Assembly: GCA_947626145.1 (NCBI GenBank)
Contig: CANQRB010000002.1
Location: 194,339-258,338 of the forward strand
DNA from: an uncultured Clostridia bacterium
Lineage (GTDB): Bacteria > Bacillota > Clostridia > UMGS1883
DNA: 64,000 nt
Direction of reading: 5' to 3'
In this document: piece after piece, positions 59,559 through 64,000 of the stretch
Numbering within the stretch: the stretch's first letter is position 1
How the letters are laid out: the number at the start of each line of letters is the position of its first letter
Notes under the pieces: generated by a model
Told to the model about the DNA's origin: nothing
The model's database searches: none
What the model saw: the letters and a program-made list of their open reading frames with translations, nothing else
Translations under genes and position numbers: made by a program

Positions 59559-60065
59559 ATGACATATCAGGAGATATACACAAAAGTGAAGGACGCTCTT
59601 AAGAATGCCGACGGTTCCGTTATCGACGGCAAGCTGGCTATTGAGTTTGACATTACCGGCGAAGGCGAGGGCAAGTTCTATGTGCTCGTTGACGGGGGCA
59701 AAATTTCCGTGGAGCCCTACGACTATGTTGACAACGACGCACGCCTCATTGCCGACGCGGACACCCTCATCAAGATCGCCTCTAACAGACTTAAGGCTGA
59801 GACCGCTTACACCAAGGGCGCGCTCAAGATCGACGGCAACGTCGGCCGGGCTCTTGAGTTCAAGAAGCTTGTAGAGTCAGCGGCTCCCGCCCGCAAGCCT
59901 CGCCGCACAAAAGCGCAGATCGAGGCCGAGAAGGCAGAGAAAGAAGCCGCCAAGGCTGCGAAGGAAGCAGATAAGGCCGCCGCCAAGGCCGCAAAGGAAG
60001 CTGCTCCCAAGAAGAAAGCCGCCGCCATGAAAAAGGCTCCGGCAAAAAAGACTGAGGATAAATAA
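59559..60065 (+). CDS. SCP2-domain protein with Lys/Ala-rich tail
   Basis: A 168-aa protein. The ATG at 59559 has AAGGAGG 8 nt upstream. The first 105 residues form an SCP2 (sterol carrier) lipid-binding domain ('FYVLVDGGKISVEPYDYVDNDARLIADADTLIKIASNRLKAETAYTKGALKIDGN'). Residues 110-168 are a highly basic, Ala-rich, histone-H1-like tail with AAKEA/KKA repeats. SCP2 domains bind acyl chains; the tail could bind nucleic acid or anionic lipid. The combination is uncommon and the role unknown. Confidence 0.85.
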   Translation: MTYQEIYTKVKDALKNADGSVIDGKLAIEFDITGEGEGKFYVLVDGGKISVEPYDYVDNDARLIADADTLIKIASNRLKAETAYTKGALKIDGNVGRALEFKKLVESAAPARKPRRTKAQIEAEKAEKEAAKAAKEADKAAAKAAKEAAPKKKAAAMKKAPAKKTEDK

Positions 60066-60071
60066 GCTGAT

Positions 60072-60104
60072 AAAAGAGCGCGTTCCGCCGAGGGGCGCGC
60101 TTTT
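60072..60104 (+). terminator. Terminator after the SCP2 gene
   Basis: AAAAG-GCGCG paired with CGCGC-TTTT around a GC-rich loop. Confidence 0.7.
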
Positions 60105-60126
60105 GACTAAATAGGGATTGGTACTA

Positions 60127-60146
60127 TACTTCCTTCAAGGTAAGTA
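60127..60146. promoter_or_regulatory. Inverted repeat before the flavin reductase gene
   Basis: TACTTCCTTCAAGGTAAGTA, a near palindrome of the TACTT...AAGTA kind, 20 bp upstream of the -35. Such repeats are bound by HxlR/YodB-type redox regulators in Firmicutes (from memory), and flavin reductases are common targets. No HxlR gene is in the window. Confidence 0.5.
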
Positions 60147-60166
60147 AATAACATTAATGTGCATAC

Positions 60167-60195
60167 TTGTATTCGCACCGCGCCTGTGATATAAT
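60167..60195 (+). promoter_or_regulatory. Promoter of the flavin reductase gene
   Basis: TTGTAT (60167-60172), a 17-bp spacer and TATAAT (60190-60195). Confidence 0.65.
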
Positions 60196-60262
60196 TATAC
60201 AGCAGTACCGCGCAAGGCTTATCAGCGGTATTTGCTAAAAAATAAAAGGAGAGACTTTAACC

Positions 60263-60838
60263 ATGAAGAAAAACTTAGGTGTTATCCCCGCCGTCTATCC
60301 CATGCCCGTGCTCATAGTGGCCGCGTATGACGAAAACGGCAGGCCCAACGCAATGAACGCCGCATGGGGCATGATCTGCGCCATGGACAAGATCGCCCTC
60401 TTTATCGACGAGGATCACAAGACCACACAAAATATTCTGAAAACCAAGGCCTTCACCGTCAGCGTCGCCGACAGGGCTCACATCGAGGCGGCGGACTACT
60501 TCGGCATCGCCACCGGGAACAAGGTTCCCGACAAATTTGAGCGCTCCAGCTGCCACGCCGTAAAGAGCGGGTTCGTAAACGCCCCGGTCATAGAGGAATT
60601 TCCGGTTGTGATGGAGTGCGAGCTTGCGGATATTATTGAAAAGGACAACGTTTACGCCGTTATCGGTAAAATCGTCAACGTTGGGGCGGATGAGGCTGTG
60701 CTCGGCGAAAACGGCAAGGTCGATCCGGAAAAGCTTAACGCCCTCATTTTCGACCAGTTCCGGTCGGGCTACTACGTAACCGGAGAAAAGGCCGGCCAGG
60801 CCTGGAACGCCGGACTCGGCCTTCACGGCGTAAAGTAA
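60263..60838 (+). CDS. Flavin reductase family protein (flavoredoxin-like)
   Basis: A 191-aa FMN-binding split-barrel protein. 'YPMPVLIVAAYDENGRPNAMNAAWGMICAMDKIALFIDEDHKTTQNILKTKAFTVSV' is the family's flavin-binding opening. It either reduces flavin with NAD(P)H or acts as an electron carrier (flavoredoxin). Single gene with its own promoter, an HxlR-like repeat upstream and a GGCCTCCGT/ACGGAGGCC hairpin after it. Confidence 0.9.
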   Translation: MKKNLGVIPAVYPMPVLIVAAYDENGRPNAMNAAWGMICAMDKIALFIDEDHKTTQNILKTKAFTVSVADRAHIEAADYFGIATGNKVPDKFERSSCHAVKSGFVNAPVIEEFPVVMECELADIIEKDNVYAVIGKIVNVGADEAVLGENGKVDPEKLNALIFDQFRSGYYVTGEKAGQAWNAGLGLHGVK

Positions 60839-60859
60839 AAAGCCTGTCATTTAACAAAA

Positions 60860-60892
60860 GGCCTCCGTTATCGGCGACGCCGGACGGAGGCC
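60860..60892 (+). terminator. Hairpin after the flavin reductase gene
   Basis: A perfect 9-bp stem, GGCCTCCGT/ACGGAGGCC, with an inner GGCG...CGCC pairing but no T run. Probably a weak terminator. Confidence 0.5.
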
Positions 60893-60902
60893 GTATTATG
60901 TC

Positions 60903-60931
60903 TTGACATTTCAATAAAAAAATACTATAAT
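60903..60931 (+). promoter_or_regulatory. Promoter of the UvrA-like gene
   Basis: TTGACA (60903-60908), a 17-bp spacer and TATAAT (60926-60931): full consensus, 70 bases before the start. Confidence 0.85.
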
Positions 60932-61001
60932 TATTTTGTCGCATCAAGTATAGTGCGATCTTATACCCGGCAAAAACGGTCGGATAAAAAAGGAGAGCAA
61001 C

Positions 61002-63494
61002 ATGGATATAAAAAACGGACCCAAGGCCATCGAAATTCGCGGCGCGAGGGTACATAATCTCAAAAATATAGACGTGGATATTCCGCTGGGAAAAATCGTG
61101 GGAATAGCCGGAATTTCCGGCTCCGGCAAGTCGTCGCTGGCCTTGGGTGTGCTTTACGCCGAGGGCTCCCGGCGTTACCTTGAGTCCCTGTCCACTTACA
61201 CCCGCCGCCGAATGACTCAGGCCGCTGAAGCTCAGGTGGACGAGGTTCGCTACATTCCGGCCGCTCTGGCCCTGCACCAACGGCCCGGCGTGCCGGGCAT
61301 ACGCAGTACCTTCGGCACCTCCACGGAGCTGTTGAACAGTCTGCGGCTCATGTTTTCACGACTGGCCAGTCACCGCTGTCCCAACGGGCATTATGTCGGG
61401 CCAACGCTGGATGTGGCGGCGGAAAGGGATATTTTCTGTCCGGTATGCGGCGAGAAGGTCATGGCTCCGGGCGCGGAGTCGCTGGCCTTCAACAGTCAGG
61501 GGGCCTGTCCCACCTGCGGGGGGACGGGAGTTGTGCGCACTGTCGATCAGTCTACTCTTGTTCCCGACGAGTCGCTGTCGATTGACGAGGGCGCCGTCGC
61601 GCCGTGGCAGACGCTGATGTGGTCTTTAATGAAGGACATCGCCCGTGAAATGGGCGTCCGTACCGACGTTCCCTTTCGGGAGCTGACCGAGAAGGAGCGG
61701 GAAATCGTTTTCCACGGCCCCGCCGTCAAGAAAAACATAATTTATCAAAACAAGACCAGCGGAGCGGCCGGAGACATGGATTTTACCTACTTCAACGCCA
61801 CCTACACCGTGGAGAACGCCCTTGCCAAGGTCAAAGACGAGAAGGGCATGAAGCGGGTGGAAAAATTTCTGCGTCAGGACGACTGTCCCGACTGCGGAGG
61901 CACACGGCTCTCTGAGGCAGCGAGGGCTCCGAGACTGAGGGGCATATCTCTTGCCGACGCCTGTAAAATGACCCTCGCCCAGCTGATAAAATGGGTGGAG
62001 GGAGTACCCGGTTCCCTGCCGGTCGAAATGCGGCCCATGGCGGAGAGCATCTGCGCCTCCTTCCAAAACACCGCCAAAAGGCTGGTTGATCTGGGGCTCT
62101 CGTATCTGACCCTTGACCGGGCGGCTTCTACCCTGTCCACCGGCGAAAGGCAGCGCACTCAGCTGGCCCGTTCCGTCCGCAACCGTACCACCGGCGTCCT
62201 TTATGTGCTGGACGAGCCCTCCATCGGGCTGCATCCGGCGAATTTGGAGGGCCTCACCGGTGTTATGGACGACCTTGTCGCCGACGGAAATTCCGTGGTG
62301 CTGGTTGACCACGACGTGAACGTCCTGACCCACGCCGACTGGCTCATCGAGCTGGGACCCGAGGCCGGAGCCGGCGGCGGAACGGTAATCGCTCAGGGGG
62401 AAGCCGGCGAACTGGCAGCAGATCCCAAATCAAAAATCGGCCCGTTTTTAAGGCCGGACTCAAGGCCCGTGCTCCGTGAGCGAATAAGGCCCGAAAATCT
62501 CTTTGATCTGGGCGAAATAAAGCTTTCCACCGGACAGATACACACCGTAAAGCCCCTGACGGTTTCCTTCCCCAAGGGCAGACTGTCGGTGGTGACGGGA
62601 GTTTCGGGCTCGGGAAAGACCACCATGGTTCTGGAAAGTCTCGTCCCCGCCCTGTCTGCCATGACCGCGGGTCAGGCTCTGCCGCCCCATGTGCTTTCTG
62701 TTGAGGCCGAGGGTATAAAACAGGTCAAGCTCATCGACGCCACACCCATAGGCATAAATATCCGCTCCACCGTGGCCACCTACGCCGACGTACACGACGA
62801 GCTTCGCAAGACCTACGCCAGAACGCCGGCGGCAAAGGCGCGGGGCTTCAAGGCCGGAGATTTTTCCTACAACACCGGCTCCCTGCGCTGCCCGACCTGC
62901 GACGGCACCGGCAGCATAAGCCTTGACGTGCAGTTTCTGCCCGATGTGGATATACCGTGCCCCGACTGCGGCGGCCGCCGCTACGGCAGGACGGCCTTTG
63001 AGATCTTCCGGGAGAAAAAGGACGGCACAAGGCTGTCCCTGCCGCAGCTCATGGCCATGAGCGTGGACGAGGCCCTGCCGGTCTGCGCCGATCTGAAAAC
63101 CGTCCGCAGCCGTCTGTCGGTGCTCCGCGACGTGGGGCTGGGTTACCTGACTCTCGGCGAACAGACTCCCGGCCTGTCCGGCGGCGAGGCCCAGCGGCTG
63201 AAGCTGGCAAGCGAGATGGGGCGGGGCCAGAGCGACTCCCTCTTTGTCTTTGACGAGCCGACCATCGGTCTGCACCCGCTGGATGTGGCTTCGCTGATGT
63301 CGGTTTTCCAGACCCTCATCAATCAGGGAGCCACGGTGATAGTCATCGAGCACGACCTTGACGTGATACGCAGCGCCGACTACGTGGTTGACATGGGGCC
63401 GGGAGGCGGCGAGGATGGCGGAAGGATAGTGGCCGCCGGGCCGCCGGAGGAAATAAGGGCCGCAAAGGAAAGCATAACCGGTAAATATCTGTAA
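61002..63494 (+). CDS. UvrA-like ATPase, short (UvrA2) type
   Basis: An 830-aa double ABC ATPase of the UvrA family, about 110 residues shorter than excision-repair UvrA (about 940). Walker A sites are GISGSGKSS (about 36-44) and GVSGSGKTT (about 533-541). Zinc fingers are present (CPVCG...CPTCGGTG in the first half, CPTCDGTG...CPDCGGRRYG in the second), as are both signature regions ('STLSTGERQRTQLARS', 'PGLSGGEAQRLKLASE'). The region after 'RYLESLSTYTRRR' lacks most of the UvrB-binding domain. Such UvrA2/DrrC-like paralogues are linked to resistance to DNA-binding drugs. Strong promoter, single gene, ribosome site AAGGAGAG. Confidence 0.85.
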   Translation: MDIKNGPKAIEIRGARVHNLKNIDVDIPLGKIVGIAGISGSGKSSLALGVLYAEGSRRYLESLSTYTRRRMTQAAEAQVDEVRYIPAALALHQRPGVPGIRSTFGTSTELLNSLRLMFSRLASHRCPNGHYVGPTLDVAAERDIFCPVCGEKVMAPGAESLAFNSQGACPTCGGTGVVRTVDQSTLVPDESLSIDEGAVAPWQTLMWSLMKDIAREMGVRTDVPFRELTEKEREIVFHGPAVKKNIIYQNKTSGAAGDMDFTYFNATYTVENALAKVKDEKGMKRVEKFLRQDDCPDCGGTRLSEAARAPRLRGISLADACKMTLAQLIKWVEGVPGSLPVEMRPMAESICASFQNTAKRLVDLGLSYLTLDRAASTLSTGERQRTQLARSVRNRTTGVLYVLDEPSIGLHPANLEGLTGVMDDLVADGNSVVLVDHDVNVLTHADWLIELGPEAGAGGGTVIAQGEAGELAADPKSKIGPFLRPDSRPVLRERIRPENLFDLGEIKLSTGQIHTVKPLTVSFPKGRLSVVTGVSGSGKTTMVLESLVPALSAMTAGQALPPHVLSVEAEGIKQVKLIDATPIGINIRSTVATYADVHDELRKTYARTPAAKARGFKAGDFSYNTGSLRCPTCDGTGSISLDVQFLPDVDIPCPDCGGRRYGRTAFEIFREKKDGTRLSLPQLMAMSVDEALPVCADLKTVRSRLSVLRDVGLGYLTLGEQTPGLSGGEAQRLKLASEMGRGQSDSLFVFDEPTIGLHPLDVASLMSVFQTLINQGATVIVIEHDLDVIRSADYVVDMGPGGGEDGGRIVAAGPPEEIRAAKESITGKYL

Positions 63495-63564
63495 TTATCT
63501 GCGATTTGGAGCGCGGCGGCCGTCAAAAATCATGCGGGACGGACGGCTTCACAAGCTTAGACGG

Positions 63565-64000
63565 TCACTCGTTTTCCTTCATGCGGCGCAGAACGATCTG
63601 CCGCCGTTCCTCGGCCAGCTCGGGATTTTTGGTGGGGGAGTAGGCTGACGGGGCGTTTGGCACTCCGGCCAGCATGGTACACTGGTACTCGTCCATGTCC
63701 CTGGGTTCCACGCCGAAATATCCCTCCGCCGCGTCGTAAATGCAGTAATAGCCGTCGCCGAAGTAAATGCTGTTGGCGTAAAGCTCCAGAATTTCGTCCT
63801 TGGTATAGTTCTTTTCGATTTCAATGGCGAGGAAGGCCTCGGCAATCTTCTTCACAATGTCACGGTTGTTGATGGAATAGAGGTTTTTCGCCAGCTGCTG
63901 GGTGATGGTGCTGCCGCCCTCGTGCAGCTCCTTGTCCCGCAGGTTGACGTAGACCGCCCGTCCGATGCCGATTATGTCCACGCCCCCGTGCTGATAGAAC
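63565..64000 (-). CDS. GT51 peptidoglycan glycosyltransferase, 3' part
   Basis: The last about 145 codons of a glycosyltransferase that polymerises lipid II. The frame is open to the window edge ('FYQHGGVDIIGIGRAVYVNLRDKELHEGGSTITQQLAKNLY'). 'EGGSTITQQLAKNL' and 'KDEILELYANSIYFGDGYYCIYDAAEGYFG' are GT51 motifs. It stops soon after the GT51 domain (LRRMKENE), without a transpeptidase domain, so it is a monofunctional transglycosylase unless a frameshift lies at the end. The start is outside the window. Confidence 0.9.
   Translation of the reverse strand, partial: FYQHGGVDIIGIGRAVYVNLRDKELHEGGSTITQQLAKNLYSINNRDIVKKIAEAFLAIEIEKNYTKDEILELYANSIYFGDGYYCIYDAAEGYFGVEPRDMDEYQCTMLAGVPNAPSAYSPTKNPELAEERRQIVLRRMKENE

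Overview
The window reads as chromosome of an anaerobic, low-branch Firmicute, most likely a spore-forming Clostridia member of the kind found in the gut (Oscillospirales-like; this is inference from gene content only). Pointers are a YunB-type sporulation protein, YqhQ, HPr with both His15 and Ser46, three SLH repeats in a surface protein, ferredoxin-type aldo/keto reductases, strong AAGGAGG ribosome sites, textbook TTGACA-17-TATAAT promoters and moderately high GC. I saw no rRNA, tRNA, CRISPR array, transposase gene or prophage.

Layout. 0-5.7 kb: the tail of a DUF4380-like gene, mgtE with a short translated leader, ptsH, yunB, then yqhQ-prmC-PAP2 phosphatase. 5.7-13.8 kb: SLH protein, ClpE-like unfoldase, an ECF sigma/anti-sigma pair, an OGG-type DNA glycosylase, YitT and a DUF6514 protein. 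14.0-18.3 kb: a surface-protein cassette read leftward. 18.6-23.5 kb: livKHMGF, a complete branched-chain amino acid ABC importer. 23.6-25.7 kb: GH36 alpha-galactosidase. 25.7-30 kb: MarR regulator with a heterodimeric ABC exporter. 30-33 kb: a secreted, repeat-bearing putative metallopeptidase. 33.3-39.6 kb: alpha/beta hydrolase divergent from a LysR regulator that leads a second heterodimeric ABC exporter, a P-loop kinase and a MazG-like hydrolase. 39.6-46.3 kb: HD-GYP protein, flavodoxin-like reductase, murD, three M42 peptidases and hslO. 46.3-50.9 kb: a palindromic MITE-like element and the second surface-protein cassette, read rightward. 51-64 kb: cstA, GNAT, two aldo/keto reductases, ogt, an SH3 lipoprotein, pyk, an SCP2 protein, a flavin reductase, a UvrA2-like protein and the end of a GT51 transglycosylase.

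The most striking content is the pair of surface cassettes. Each has (i) about 280 bp of DNA bounded by inverted 28-bp sites of the form ACTTCCGATA-N8-TATCGGAAGT, (ii) inside it a strong promoter followed by a conserved leader, (iii) a secreted LamG-type protein of about 1,100 aa with an almost identical signal peptide, (iv) a 56-aa partner gene, and (v) a conserved 3' region with tandem terminators. This is the anatomy of a site-specific invertible promoter (phase variation). In the sequence given, both promoters point away from their genes, so both are read as OFF. The 8-bp core differs between cassettes but matches within each, so each switch should flip on its own. No recombinase gene is in the window.

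A second regulatory candidate is mgtE: a 21-codon leader ORF with its own good ribosome site lies on a nested stem-loop, and the segment that closes that stem overlaps a 7-nt perfect complement of the mgtE ribosome site.
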